Source: an uncultured Burkholderiales bacterium (GTDB lineage Bacteria; Pseudomonadota; Gammaproteobacteria; Burkholderiales; Burkholderiaceae_C). Taken from it: DNA of 64,000 nucleotides. Positions 33,002 through 43,235 of the stretch are shown piece by piece (position 1 is the first letter of the stretch; each line of letters starts with the position of its first letter). The stretch lies in NCBI GenBank assembly GCA_903871545.1, contig CAIQHG010000034.1, positions 1 to 64,000 on the forward strand. The letters run 5' to 3'. Below the pieces are notes generated by a model, which was not told the DNA's origin, made no database searches, and was given only the letters and a program-made list of their open reading frames with translations. A program made the position numbers and the translations under genes.

Positions 33002-33793
33002 TTGTACAAACTTATTTCACTAAACCTCAACGGAATTCGCTCTGCCTACAAAAAGGGGGTCGAAAACTGGTTGAATCAAATAAAAGCCGATTGTATTTGC
33101 GTTCAAGAGCTCAAAGCTCAAAATGATGATGTACAAGATTCTCTCCTGCACTTAGCAGGCCTAAAGGGATACTTTCACTTTGCTCAAAAAAAGGGCTATT
33201 CCGGTGTTGGCATTTATTCCCGCCATGAACCCTCTGACGTTAAGATTGGTTTTGGATCTAATGAGTTTGATGCTGAAGGTCGCTACTTAGAGCTTTGCTT
33301 TGACACCCCCTCCCGCAAACTCTCCATCATAAGCGGCTACTTTCCAAGTGGCTCATCGGGGGAGGAACGGCAAGAGGCGAAATACCGTTTTTTAGACCAA
33401 ATGGAGCCTCATATTAAAGGGCTTAAAGGCTCGCGTGAGTTTATTTTATGCGGCGATGTAAATATAGCGCATCAAGAAAAAGATCTAAAAAACTGGAAAA
33501 GCAATCAAAAAAATAGCGGCTTTTTACCTCGCGAAAGACTGTGGATGACAAAACTCATTAACGAAATTGGGGTTAAAGATGTGTACCGACTCCTACACCC
33601 GGACACTACAGATGAGTGCTACACCTGGTGGAGCAATAGGGGACAGGCGTGGGCCAATAATGTGGGTTGGCGTTTAGATTATCAACTAGCGACGGAGAAA
33701 ATTGGGGCTCTTGCAAAGACATGTCAAATACACAAGGCAGAGCGTTTTTCCGATCACGAGCCACTTATTATTGATTACGATTTTTCTCTTTGA
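33002..33793 (+). CDS. xth: Exodeoxyribonuclease III, TTG start
   Basis: KLISLNLNGIRSAYKKGVENWL; ICVQELKAQ; FSDHEPLIIDYDF. Confidence 0.95.
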   Translation: MYKLISLNLNGIRSAYKKGVENWLNQIKADCICVQELKAQNDDVQDSLLHLAGLKGYFHFAQKKGYSGVGIYSRHEPSDVKIGFGSNEFDAEGRYLELCFDTPSRKLSIISGYFPSGSSGEERQEAKYRFLDQMEPHIKGLKGSREFILCGDVNIAHQEKDLKNWKSNQKNSGFLPRERLWMTKLINEIGVKDVYRLLHPDTTDECYTWWSNRGQAWANNVGWRLDYQLATEKIGALAKTCQIHKAERFSDHEPLIIDYDFSL

Positions 33794-33865
33794 AATTGGC
33801 AATCAAGTCCAAAATTTAACTATTTCATTTTTCTTTGAAAGGGCACAATTTCTTTTCGTTTTACC

Positions 33866-33890
33866 AGTGAATGCCACATAGGCACTTTTT
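33866..33890 (+). terminator. Weak terminator-like hairpin after xth
   Basis: TGCC-acata-GGCA followed by CTTTTT. Confidence 0.35.
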
Positions 33891-33994
33891 AGGCGCCAGC
33901 ACTCTCTGTAGGAAATAAAGTTTTTCAATCAAACTACAAGTAAAATGCAATTAATAAAATCTAATGGATTGTTTTTTCAACTCTTTCAGCCAAG

Positions 33995-34960
33995 ATGCTC
34001 GCACAATTAGATCCTAGCTTTGAGCCAAGCAAGCCGTTATTTTTAACGGCAGCTTTTTATAAGTTTGTTTCCCTGCCAGATTACGAACACAAAAGAGATT
34101 CAATTTTGTCTTTTTGTGAATCTCAACAGATTAAAGGGATCATATTATTGGCGAAAGAGGGAATTAACAGCACCATTTGCGGGGAAGAGAAAAATGTACG
34201 CGCCGTTTTAGATTTCTTAAAGTCTGATCCCCCATTTTCTGATTTACAGCACAAAGAGTCCTGGACGCAGATTAAACCTTTTCGCAGAATGAAGGTGCGG
34301 TTAAAAAAAGAAATCGTTACTTTTGGCGTGCCTGGAATTGATCCTAACGTCACAACGGGTACCTATATTAAGCCTGAGGATTGGAACGCCCTTATCAATG
34401 ACCCTGAGGTCGTTGTGATTGATACTCGCAACGACTACGAGGTTGAATTGGGCACGTTTGCAGGGGCTATCAATCCCAACATTAAAAAGTTTACCGATCT
34501 CGCCGATTGGGTAAAAAATTCTTCAGCGCTTCAACAAAATAACTCCAAAAAAACCAAAGTTGCGATGTTTTGTACTGGCGGCATTAGGTGCGAGAAATCT
34601 ACCGCTTACTTAAAAAATCTGGGATACGACGAAGTTTTCCATTTGCAAGGAGGAATTCTCAAATACTTAGAAACTATTCCCAAAAAAGAAAGTCTTTGGC
34701 AAGGGGAGTGCTTTGTTTTTGACGAGAGGGTGAGTGTAGATCACAGCCTGAGACCTGGGCAATATTATTTATGCCGTGTTTGCAGACAACCCATCACAAA
34801 AGAAGATGAAAAATCTGCCAAATTTGAACTTGGAGTCAGTTGTGATAACTGCTTTGATCAAACAAATGCAGAACAAAAAATAAAAGCCCGGGAGCGTCAA
34901 AAACAGTGCCTTTTAGCCCACCTTAAGAATACCTCTCACATTGGCGATCAACCTGGATAG
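33995..34960 (+). CDS. trhO: Rhodanese-domain sulfurtransferase, TrhO/YceA-like
   Basis: KGIILLAKEGINSTICG; VVIDTRNDYEVELGTFAGAINP; FCTGGIRCEKSTAYL. Confidence 0.93.
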   Translation: MLAQLDPSFEPSKPLFLTAAFYKFVSLPDYEHKRDSILSFCESQQIKGIILLAKEGINSTICGEEKNVRAVLDFLKSDPPFSDLQHKESWTQIKPFRRMKVRLKKEIVTFGVPGIDPNVTTGTYIKPEDWNALINDPEVVVIDTRNDYEVELGTFAGAINPNIKKFTDLADWVKNSSALQQNNSKKTKVAMFCTGGIRCEKSTAYLKNLGYDEVFHLQGGILKYLETIPKKESLWQGECFVFDERVSVDHSLRPGQYYLCRVCRQPITKEDEKSAKFELGVSCDNCFDQTNAEQKIKARERQKQCLLAHLKNTSHIGDQPG

Positions 34961-35820
34961 GGATTATTTTTTTTCGCCTGAATGTAAAACGGCATCTCTT
35001 TCGTTAAGTTACGCTCCAATTCTTGGATCCTTGTGTGTGCTGCTGGGTGGGTGCTCAACCACTGAGGGGGGCTATTTGCACTCATCTGAGACATCTTTTG
35101 CCATAAACTTATTGCTGCTCTTGGGTCATATCCAGCGCGAGCAGCGATGTCCATTCCAATTAAATCTGCCTCAGTTTCATTTTGTCGGCTGAATTTCAAA
35201 AGAAGTAGCTCCGAGCCTTCGCGTGCAATCAGATCGGTTAATCTTGGATCTATACCGAACACCCCAGCAGCAACCAATCCCCCAACCCTTGCCGCCCCTT
35301 GGGTGACCGTGCCCTTACCTATTTGCTCCCTAGAATGCTCCCTTATTGCATGGGTCATTTCATGGCCCAAGACCATGGCAACTTCGTCATCGCTCAACTT
35401 AAGTTGTTGAATTAAGCCAGAATAAACAGCGATTTTCCCACCGGGCATGCAAAAAGCATTGATCGTGTTGGAGCCGATGATATTGACTTCCCACGTCCAG
35501 TTTTGTGCCCTAGGGTTCCAAGTTTTTGCGAAGGGAATTAATCGTTGACTAATATTATTCACCCGTACAGACAAAGGATGTGACGCAGTGGCAAGTGCTC
35601 GGTGGGCTTTTGCATCGTTGAGCAACTGGTAATATTGCTGTTTTGCCATTTGCTCAACATGCTCAGCAGAAACAAGACGCGTGAACGCTGACTCTGGAGG
35701 CCTACTGCTTCCAATGCCTGTATTTGCTGCATTTGCTGCATTTGATGAGTTAGCAGAACTGCCTGAGTTCGCCGCAAACATCGCCCACAATAATAGAAAA
35801 TAAACGATATTCTTTTTAAT
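34948..35820 (-). CDS. M48 family metallopeptidase; start proposed at AUU (35820), ORF-caller start is TTG at 35790
   Basis: VLGHEMTHAIREHSREQ (HExxH), ETEADLIGMDIAARAGYDPRA; upstream extension encodes signal peptide KKNIVYFLLLWAMFAANS. Confidence 0.85.
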   Translation of the reverse strand: MKKNIVYFLLLWAMFAANSGSSANSSNAANAANTGIGSSRPPESAFTRLVSAEHVEQMAKQQYYQLLNDAKAHRALATASHPLSVRVNNISQRLIPFAKTWNPRAQNWTWEVNIIGSNTINAFCMPGGKIAVYSGLIQQLKLSDDEVAMVLGHEMTHAIREHSREQIGKGTVTQGAARVGGLVAAGVFGIDPRLTDLIAREGSELLLLKFSRQNETEADLIGMDIAARAGYDPRAAISLWQKMSQMSANSPPQWLSTHPAAHTRIQELERNLTKEMPFYIQAKKNNPYPG

Positions 35821-35928
35821 AAAATTTAGCCTTCCAAAGGCTCCTCTTGTTATTGACGAATAACCTGCATTTCAAACTAATTTTCTAATTAAACTACTTA
35901 TTAAACCAAGATCCTAGACAATTACACA

Positions 35929-37275
35929 ATGAAAAAAATATTTAATCAATGGGTTAGTCAATGGATACCACCTTTGGTGCTTGTTTACCTAACTCCTTCA
36001 AGCCTTCGGATGTTAACGTTGGGCTTTGCTGCAGGTCTTCCTCTGCTCCTCGTATTGGGCACCCTAAGTTTTCGACTCCGTGAAGCCGGAGTAGATCTGT
36101 CCACGATAGGGTTTCTTAGTTGGATTGGCTTGACTTACGGGGTCAAATGGCTATGGGCTCCCTTGGTGGACCAACTAGATCTTCCTTTGCTCACCCGTTT
36201 TTTGGGCCGCAGAAGGGCTTGGCTGCTGTTGGCGCAGGGGATCGTCATTTGCGGTTTAGTTGGTATGGGAATGGTTGACCCACAGGCCCAGCTGAGCTTG
36301 TTGATTGGATACGCCGTGATGGTCGCATTTGGGTCAGCAACTCAGGATATTGCATTGGACGCCTTTAGGATAGAGTCCGCTCATTATGAGCTCCAAGGAG
36401 CTTTGGCTGCCTGTTATCAGACAGGCTACCGTCTTGCCATGATATGGGCAGGGGCTGGCTCTTTGTGGCTGGCCTCTTTAGCGACACAAGACTCTGTAGG
36501 CCTTGAGCCCTACAACCAAGCAGGCTGGCAAACAGCTTATTTTTGGATGGCCGCCTCGATGCTTGTAGGATCTGTGACCATTATGTTTTCAAAAGAGCCA
36601 AGCTATACCCCAAAGCCTCGCTCACCTGATTTAAAAACATGGCTTTTTACAACCCTAGTTGCGCCCTTTAAAGACTTTTATGTGCGCTTCCAATGGCGTG
36701 CAATCACCATTCTCGCTTTAATTGCCACTTACAGAATCAGTGACATCGTGATGGGCATAATGGCCAATCCCTTTTATGTAGACATGGGCTACTCAAAAAC
36801 AGAAATTGCAACTGTTAGTAAGGTCTATGGTGTTGTTATGACTTTACTTGGCGCTTTTATTGGCGGATCCTTGACGATTAGATACGGCATCGTTCGCATT
36901 CTCCTGTGGGGAGCGATTCTCAGCGCTTTTAGCAATTTACTATTTTCGTGGCTCAGCTTTCAAGGCCACGATGTAAGCTCATTAATTGGTGTAATCTCCA
37001 CAGATAATTTAAGCGCGGGAATAGCATCAGCAGCTTTTATTGCTTATCTTTCCTCGCTAGTTAACGTGCAGTACTCGGCCACACAATATGCGGTTCTAAG
37101 CTCTGTGATGCTCTTACTACCCAAGTTCTTAGCTGGATTCTCAGGTGTGTTCGTTCAACATTTTGGTTATCATTATTTTTTCATAGCAACAGCACTTATG
37201 GGTTTGCCAGTCATTTTATTGATTTTGGTCTTAGACAAGCAAAAATCAGTTGCCCCTTTTGCGAACGCCAAATAA
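35929..37275 (+). CDS. AmpG-like MFS permease
   Basis: TLGFAAGLPLLLVLGTLSFRLREAGVDLSTIGFLSWIGLTYGVKWLWAPLVD. Confidence 0.92.
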   Translation: MKKIFNQWVSQWIPPLVLVYLTPSSLRMLTLGFAAGLPLLLVLGTLSFRLREAGVDLSTIGFLSWIGLTYGVKWLWAPLVDQLDLPLLTRFLGRRRAWLLLAQGIVICGLVGMGMVDPQAQLSLLIGYAVMVAFGSATQDIALDAFRIESAHYELQGALAACYQTGYRLAMIWAGAGSLWLASLATQDSVGLEPYNQAGWQTAYFWMAASMLVGSVTIMFSKEPSYTPKPRSPDLKTWLFTTLVAPFKDFYVRFQWRAITILALIATYRISDIVMGIMANPFYVDMGYSKTEIATVSKVYGVVMTLLGAFIGGSLTIRYGIVRILLWGAILSAFSNLLFSWLSFQGHDVSSLIGVISTDNLSAGIASAAFIAYLSSLVNVQYSATQYAVLSSVMLLLPKFLAGFSGVFVQHFGYHYFFIATALMGLPVILLILVLDKQKSVAPFANAK

Positions 37276-37291
37276 ACGAATTTTTAAAGGA

Positions 37292-38338
37292 TCAAGCATT
37301 TATGACCTCGTAAAAGCTTTCCTCAACCTGTGCAACACTAATATTTTTTAAACAATTCAGATGCCCCAAAGGACAGGTTCTCTTAAAGCAAGGAGAGCAA
37401 GGCAAAGACAGCCAAAGCACTTTAGCTAATTCATTAAGAGGTGGTGTGTGTAGTGGACTTGATGAGCCAAAAATTGCCACCTGCGGCCTCTTCAAACCCG
37501 CAGCAATGTGCATTAATCCCGAGTCGTTTGAGATAACCCCTCTCGCCTGTGCAACCAACGCAATCGCTTGGGCTAAATCAGTTTTGCCGGCAAGGTTTAA
37601 TACATTTAAGCCTTTAGCCTCGCACGCCTGTTCAATTTGATCAGCAGTGCCTTTGTCTGCGAGTGAGCCCAACACAACAACTTGTAATTGCGCTAGGCAC
37701 AGATCGATTGCGGTCTGTACAAAATACTCTGTTGGCCATCTTTTCGCTGGCCCGTACTCAGCACCCGGGGCAAGGACGCAATAGCCCAGTGGGCTTAGCT
37801 TAAATTGCAAAAGCGCCGCATCCACAATGATTGGATCTGCAGATAAATTGGGCGAATCAGCAACGCTTGCAACTGAAGTCGCATTTTGGCTCGACTCTGC
37901 AAATCCTTCTTTTGCTAATTTTTTGTAAAATTCGACCATTGAGCCGCGTTCATGTTTGTCTGGATTTGCAACCGCCTTGCTCAGCAATGAGGATCTAAAC
38001 TCTCCCACATATCCAATTCTTTGGGGTATGTCAGCAAAGAAGGGGATAAGCGCATTTTTAAATGAATTAGGACAAATAATGACTCGGTCAAATCTCCCGC
38101 GAATTAGCTTAGCCGTTCGCAAGCGCTTGATGAGCTGGAGTTGGCCGCGTTTAAAGGGCCATATTAATATTTCACGGATCCCGCTCATCGCTCCATAAAC
38201 TGGAGCTATATTAGGCAAAACGGCAACTGTCACCTCAACACCAAGGTTGATTAGATACCGAACCATGGGCTCCGTCATAACGGCATCCCCTATCCACTGA
38301 GGGGCAATAATAAGCGTTTTATTAAGCGTGCTTGCCAA
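37292..38338 (-). CDS. waaF: Lipopolysaccharide heptosyltransferase II
   Basis: LIIAPQWIGDAVMTEPMVRYL; GAEYGPAKRWP; ISNDSGLMHIAAGL; FGSSSPLHTPP. Confidence 0.95.
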   Translation of the reverse strand: MASTLNKTLIIAPQWIGDAVMTEPMVRYLINLGVEVTVAVLPNIAPVYGAMSGIREILIWPFKRGQLQLIKRLRTAKLIRGRFDRVIICPNSFKNALIPFFADIPQRIGYVGEFRSSLLSKAVANPDKHERGSMVEFYKKLAKEGFAESSQNATSVASVADSPNLSADPIIVDAALLQFKLSPLGYCVLAPGAEYGPAKRWPTEYFVQTAIDLCLAQLQVVVLGSLADKGTADQIEQACEAKGLNVLNLAGKTDLAQAIALVAQARGVISNDSGLMHIAAGLKRPQVAIFGSSSPLHTPPLNELAKVLWLSLPCSPCFKRTCPLGHLNCLKNISVAQVEESFYEVINA

Positions 38339-38531
38339 TGTGTTCGGTCTCGCTGAGCTTCAGCGTGAACAAAGTACCACAGTAGGGGCACTTTGCAGAC
38401 CCCGTTTTAGCCACATCCAAGTAGACTTTAGGGTGCGAATTCCAAAGTTTCATATGCGCCTTGGAATTGGGACAAAATACACCGCCGTGTCCATTTAAAT
38501 CACTTAATAAAACTTCGACATCGTTGCTCAT
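38322..38531 (-). CDS. Zinc-finger domain-containing protein
   Basis: VFCPNSKAHMKLWNSHPKVYLDVAKTGSAKCPYCGTLF; start at MSNDVEVLL. Confidence 0.9.
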   Translation of the reverse strand: MSNDVEVLLSDLNGHGGVFCPNSKAHMKLWNSHPKVYLDVAKTGSAKCPYCGTLFTLKLSETEHIGKHA

Positions 38532-38539
38532 ATTACGCC

Positions 38540-39478
38540 TTAGACTAAGGTCAGCCAATGTGCGTATTTATCATTGCGTCCATTCACAATATCAAAAAAC
38601 GCGGCTTGGAGTTTTTGAGTAATTGGACCACGTTTTCCCTCACCAAGCGTAATTCTGTCTAATTCCCTGATCGGCGTCACCTCTGCCGCAGTCCCAGTAA
38701 AAAATGCCTCATCCGCCAAATAAACCTCATCCCGGGTTAACCGTTTTTGGACAACATCGAGTCCGAAATCTTTGGCTATCTCGAAAATAGTGCTTCTTGT
38801 GATGCCACTTAATGCACCTGCCGACAAATCGGGGGTGTAAATGACGCCTGATTTGATGATAAATATATTTTCCCCCGCGCCCTCAGACACAAAGCCTGCC
38901 GTGTCCAACAACAATGCCTCATCGTAGCCATCATCAGTCACCTCCATATTGGCTAAGATCGAATTGGTGTAATTGCTGACTGCTTTTGCCTGAGTCATCG
39001 TCACATTTACGTGGTGGCGGGTATAGCTTGATGTCTTTACCCTTATACCCAACTCTAGGCCTTCCTCTCCTAAATACGCGCCCCAAGCCCAAGCAGCAAT
39101 CATCAAATGGATCGTGTTTCCCTTGGGAGAAACGCCTAGTCTTTGGGAGCCAATCCAAGTAAGGGGTCTAATATAACAACTCTCTAATTTATTTTCGCGA
39201 ACCACTTGCTTGTTGGCCTGAATAACTGCGTCTTTGCTAAAGGGAATATTCATCCGTAAGATTTTGGCGCTATTAAAAAGCCTTTCTGTGTGGTCCTCTA
39301 ATCTAAAAATTGCCGTGCCCTTTGGAGTCATATAAGCCCGTATTCCCTCAAAGGCACCACAACCATAATGAAGGGTGTGCGTAAGGACGTGAATCTTCGC
39401 ATCTCTCCATTCAACCAATTGACCGTCCATCCAAATTTTTCCATCCCGGTCAGCCATTGATGGGGGCATTGAGCTCAT
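38540..39478 (-). CDS. ilvE: Branched-chain amino acid aminotransferase
   Basis: DGKIWMDGQLVEWRDAKIHVLTHTLHYGCGAFEGIRAY. Confidence 0.97.
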   Translation of the reverse strand: MSSMPPSMADRDGKIWMDGQLVEWRDAKIHVLTHTLHYGCGAFEGIRAYMTPKGTAIFRLEDHTERLFNSAKILRMNIPFSKDAVIQANKQVVRENKLESCYIRPLTWIGSQRLGVSPKGNTIHLMIAAWAWGAYLGEEGLELGIRVKTSSYTRHHVNVTMTQAKAVSNYTNSILANMEVTDDGYDEALLLDTAGFVSEGAGENIFIIKSGVIYTPDLSAGALSGITRSTIFEIAKDFGLDVVQKRLTRDEVYLADEAFFTGTAAEVTPIRELDRITLGEGKRGPITQKLQAAFFDIVNGRNDKYAHWLTLV

Positions 39479-39570
39479 TGATATTTTCCTTTCAGGCGCT
39501 TTGCGCAGGCATTGAAACTTACTAATTGATACATCATTTTACAGTTTTAAATACCGTCACGTTCACTCCC

Positions 39571-40002
39571 TCAAGAATCTTGCGCGGGTCTGACTAATTC
39601 GTAATGTTTTAGCTTTCCGTCTACAAATTCACACCTTAGATACGACTCAGAAGCGTCTTGCCAGTAATACACCTCTTTTTCGGTAGGTAAAACGTCAGTC
39701 GAGTGCTCATCAGCCCTTTTTTCTCCTAAGCTTTTAGTTAGAGCAATGACGTGCAATAAAGTCAATCCTTTTTTAAGTTTCGCGTTAAGCATAACTGCAC
39801 TATCGACATAACCAATAGGTCGATTAGCCGCTTTTTTGAAAACTTGCAGCACTCTGGAGAAATGCAATAAGGCCCACATAATCCCGCCAGAAATCACAAA
39901 GACGACTCCTAACCACTCGTATGATTGATAAGCAAATATCACTAATCCAATTGCTAGAGATGGATATAAGTACTTTTCACTTTTACTGAGAATTGAATTC
40001 AA
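39571..40002 (-). CDS. Hypothetical protein with N-terminal TM helices
   Basis: 143-aa ORF with hydrophobic N-terminal half; fits the gap between ilvE and radA. Confidence 0.7.
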   Translation of the reverse strand: MNSILSKSEKYLYPSLAIGLVIFAYQSYEWLGVVFVISGGIMWALLHFSRVLQVFKKAANRPIGYVDSAVMLNAKLKKGLTLLHVIALTKSLGEKRADEHSTDVLPTEKEVYYWQDASESYLRCEFVDGKLKHYELVRPAQDS

Positions 40003-40082
40003 AATTGAACCTTATTGAGCAAGGGATTACACTAACGACAGAGTGCTTCTTACGGAAATATTGTATTTTTAATTTGCTTTTA

Positions 40083-41468
40083 CTAAAAAAGAGCCTCACG
40101 CACCAAATTCATTGCCTCATCCACTCTTTCCACAGCGTGCACGGTAAGCCCCTCAATTTTCTTTTTGGGTGCGTTGGCTTTGGGTATAACTGCAATTGAA
40201 AACCCCAGCTTGGCGGCCTCCTTAAGCCTTTCTTGACCCCTTGGCGCAGGCCTTACCTCACCCGCTAAACCAATCTCCCCAAACGCTATAAACCCCTTAG
40301 GCAAAGCCTTTCCTCTGAGGCTACTTTGGATGGATAGTAAAACCGCCAAGTCAGCCGCTGGCTCCGAAATCCTCACCCCGCCCACCGCGTTTACAAAAAC
40401 ATCTTGATCCATGCACGCCACGCCAGCGTGCCTGTGCAACACGGCCAACAACATCGCTAAGCGGTCTTTGTCGAGCCCCACGCTCAACCGTCTAGGACTG
40501 GGCCCTGATTGATCAACAAGTGCTTGTATTTCCACCAATAAAGGTCTGGATCCCTCGAGCGTGACCATCACACAACTGCCAGGAACAGGCTCAGAGTGCT
40601 GGCTTAGGAAAATAGCGCTGGGGTTACTAACCCCCTTTAAACCTTTTTCAGTCATCGCAAAAACACCAATTTCATTGACTGCGCCAAACCTATTTTTAAT
40701 CGCTCTGACTAATCTAAAGCTGGAGTGCGTTTCCCCTTCAAAATATAGCACCGTATCCACCATATGCTCCAGTACTCTGGGTCCCGCTAAAGCACCTTCC
40801 TTTGTCACGTGGCCGACCAAGATGATTGAGATGCCGCTAGTTTTTGCAAGCCTGGTGAGATGAGCTGCGCATTCCCTCACCTGTGACACCGAGCCTGGTG
40901 CGCTACTTAACTGTTCTGAATAAACCGTTTGAATAGAGTCAATAACTGCAATGCTAGGTGTCTGTGTTTCAAGAGTAGCTATTATTTTCTCTAACTGAGT
41001 TTCTGCTAAAACACTCACACCACTTTGCTCTAGCCCTAAGCGTCTGGCCCTCATTGCAACTTGTGCTCCCGACTCCTCTCCAGTTACGTACAAGGTGTGA
41101 CCACCCCTCCTTTGAACAGCGTCCAATGCCTGGAGTAAAAGGGTTGACTTACCAATCCCAGGGTCTCCACCAATAAGCACCACTCCAGCAGGCACGATGC
41201 CTCCCCCTAAAACTCGGTCCAACTCTTCGATACCCGTGGGGGTTCGATCCACGTCTTGGGCCTCAATTTGTGACAACACACTAACCTCACTTGCTGGAGC
41301 AAGGCTTTTTGCGCTGCTATATCTATTCTTGCCAGAAGATCCCCCTTCTTCGATGCCTTCGATGAGTGTGTTCCACTCCTCACAATGAGGACATTTACCA
41401 AGCCATTTTGCATTCGTGCCACCACAACTCGTGCAGGTATAAATTGTTTTATCTTTTGCCATGATCAA
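40083..41468 (-). CDS. radA: DNA repair protein RadA
   Basis: YTCTSCGGTNAKWLGKCPHCEEWNTL; GGDPGIGKSTLLLQ; KNRFGAVNEIGVFAM. Confidence 0.97.
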   Translation of the reverse strand: MIMAKDKTIYTCTSCGGTNAKWLGKCPHCEEWNTLIEGIEEGGSSGKNRYSSAKSLAPASEVSVLSQIEAQDVDRTPTGIEELDRVLGGGIVPAGVVLIGGDPGIGKSTLLLQALDAVQRRGGHTLYVTGEESGAQVAMRARRLGLEQSGVSVLAETQLEKIIATLETQTPSIAVIDSIQTVYSEQLSSAPGSVSQVRECAAHLTRLAKTSGISIILVGHVTKEGALAGPRVLEHMVDTVLYFEGETHSSFRLVRAIKNRFGAVNEIGVFAMTEKGLKGVSNPSAIFLSQHSEPVPGSCVMVTLEGSRPLLVEIQALVDQSGPSPRRLSVGLDKDRLAMLLAVLHRHAGVACMDQDVFVNAVGGVRISEPAADLAVLLSIQSSLRGKALPKGFIAFGEIGLAGEVRPAPRGQERLKEAAKLGFSIAVIPKANAPKKKIEGLTVHAVERVDEAMNLVREALF

Positions 41469-41644
41469 TCATAAAGCCCAATGCGCGCCAATTTAAACTC
41501 TTGCCTTAAATCTCTACCATTTACCCTCTTTATTTCAATATCTACGCCATAGCCTGGAGACTTGGCCTGTACAAAAATTATTCTAAGCAGTGTAAGATAA
41601 AGTTCTTTAGTCTTCTCGCACAGTAGATTTAATAGAAAGTTTTT

Positions 41645-43108
41645 GTGAATTTAGACCGCTCTACGAATCAATTCAAGCTGATAACCCAGAAAAGGTTTGG
41701 GCCTTTCTTTGCCACCCAGTTTTTGGGTGCCTGCAATGATAATTTATTTAAATTTGCCGTCACACTCTTGATCACTTATCAGTGGCATGTGGACTGGCTA
41801 CCCCCCGCATTAGCGGGTCTTGTTATTGGGGCCCTTTTCATATTGCCATTTCTGCTATTTTCAGCTTTTAGTGGACTGCTTGCTGACCATTTCAATAAAA
41901 CTCGCATATTGCAAACCGTAAAAGCTTTAGAGATAGCCATCATGGGGGTTGCTTACTACGGGTTTATTTACCACTTCGCCGCCTTGCTGCTTTTCTGTAT
42001 TTTTCTGATGGGCTTGCACTCAACTTTATTTGGTCCTGCTAAATATGCTTATTTACCAGAACACATCAAGCGCGATGAGCTAATGGGGGCAAACGCAGTA
42101 GTTGAAGCTGGAACCTTTCTCGCCATATTAATGGGTAACCTTACTGGTGGAATTCTAGTTTCCAATCAACTGTTAATTTCGTCTTTTACGAATTTTTCCC
42201 CTCCAGAGCAATTTGTCGCATTCCTTTGTTTAGGTTTGTCCGGGTTAGGTTTAATCATCAGTTTATTTATTACCAACTCCCCAGCGGCTCGTCTAGTAGA
42301 TGAAGCGGCCCATCAAAGTGATGCAAAAGACTATCTCCTTCAGGGCCTAAACCCTTGGAGACAAACAATCCAAAACCTTCGTGAATCCGAACAAACCCCT
42401 GGCATGAGTGCCGCTTTATACGGCATTAGTTGGATGTGGTTTTATGGCGCTGTTTTCCTCAGTCTTTTCCCAAGTTTTACAAAAGAGCTCCTGCACGGTA
42501 ATGCAAACGTTGCTTCGCTGCTTTTAGTCGTTTTCTCAATTGGCATTGGAGTTGGCTCGTTGCTGTGTAATTCTTTGAAGGATCCACAGTATGAGCTGTC
42601 TCTTGTTTTCCTAGGGCTATTTGGAATGACCATTTTCACCCTTGATTTGGCGTTCACTGTAAATTCACAAGCGTATGGTGGCTCGTTGTTTGATGTAAAA
42701 GCACCCGCTTTTTTGACCCATATCGCCGCTCTTCCTTTGGTATCGATTCAGGAATTTTTATTCAAATCTGGTAGCTCGCACGTTCTTATTGATATTGGCT
42801 TTTTATCCGCATTTATCGGTATTTTTAGCGTCCCTTTGTACACTTTCATTCAAACTCATAGTCCATCTAACAGATGCGCTCAAACGGTTGCGGCTAATAA
42901 TATTTTAAATGCGGCATTTATGATTTGTAGCGCTCTATTGGTGGGCATTATTTTGTCGCTAGGACTGACTATCGCGCAAGTTTTCCTCCTTTTAGGGCTC
43001 TCCAATGTTGCCTTTTTGGTACTTTTAGCTTTTAAATTGCCCGACTTGAAAACGCATTTTTTCAATTGGACTAAGAAAATTATCATTAACTTTAAAAATC
43101 CTTTTTAA
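41645..43108 (+). CDS. MFS transporter, lysophospholipid transporter LplT-like, GTG start
   Basis: RFGPFFATQFLGACNDNLFKFAVTLLITY; multi-TM. Confidence 0.88.
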   Translation: MNLDRSTNQFKLITQKRFGPFFATQFLGACNDNLFKFAVTLLITYQWHVDWLPPALAGLVIGALFILPFLLFSAFSGLLADHFNKTRILQTVKALEIAIMGVAYYGFIYHFAALLLFCIFLMGLHSTLFGPAKYAYLPEHIKRDELMGANAVVEAGTFLAILMGNLTGGILVSNQLLISSFTNFSPPEQFVAFLCLGLSGLGLIISLFITNSPAARLVDEAAHQSDAKDYLLQGLNPWRQTIQNLRESEQTPGMSAALYGISWMWFYGAVFLSLFPSFTKELLHGNANVASLLLVVFSIGIGVGSLLCNSLKDPQYELSLVFLGLFGMTIFTLDLAFTVNSQAYGGSLFDVKAPAFLTHIAALPLVSIQEFLFKSGSSHVLIDIGFLSAFIGIFSVPLYTFIQTHSPSNRCAQTVAANNILNAAFMICSALLVGIILSLGLTIAQVFLLLGLSNVAFLVLLAFKLPDLKTHFFNWTKKIIINFKNPF

Positions 43109-43235
43109 AGTTAATTTATGTTCACTTTTTCATCACAATTCGAAATTATTACAAAGTTTCTTGATCTACCTTCGTCTTAATTGGGGTTTTCTCAAGCCAT
43201 AATCTAGTCTTATCTACTGTATTTTTAAGGCGTAT

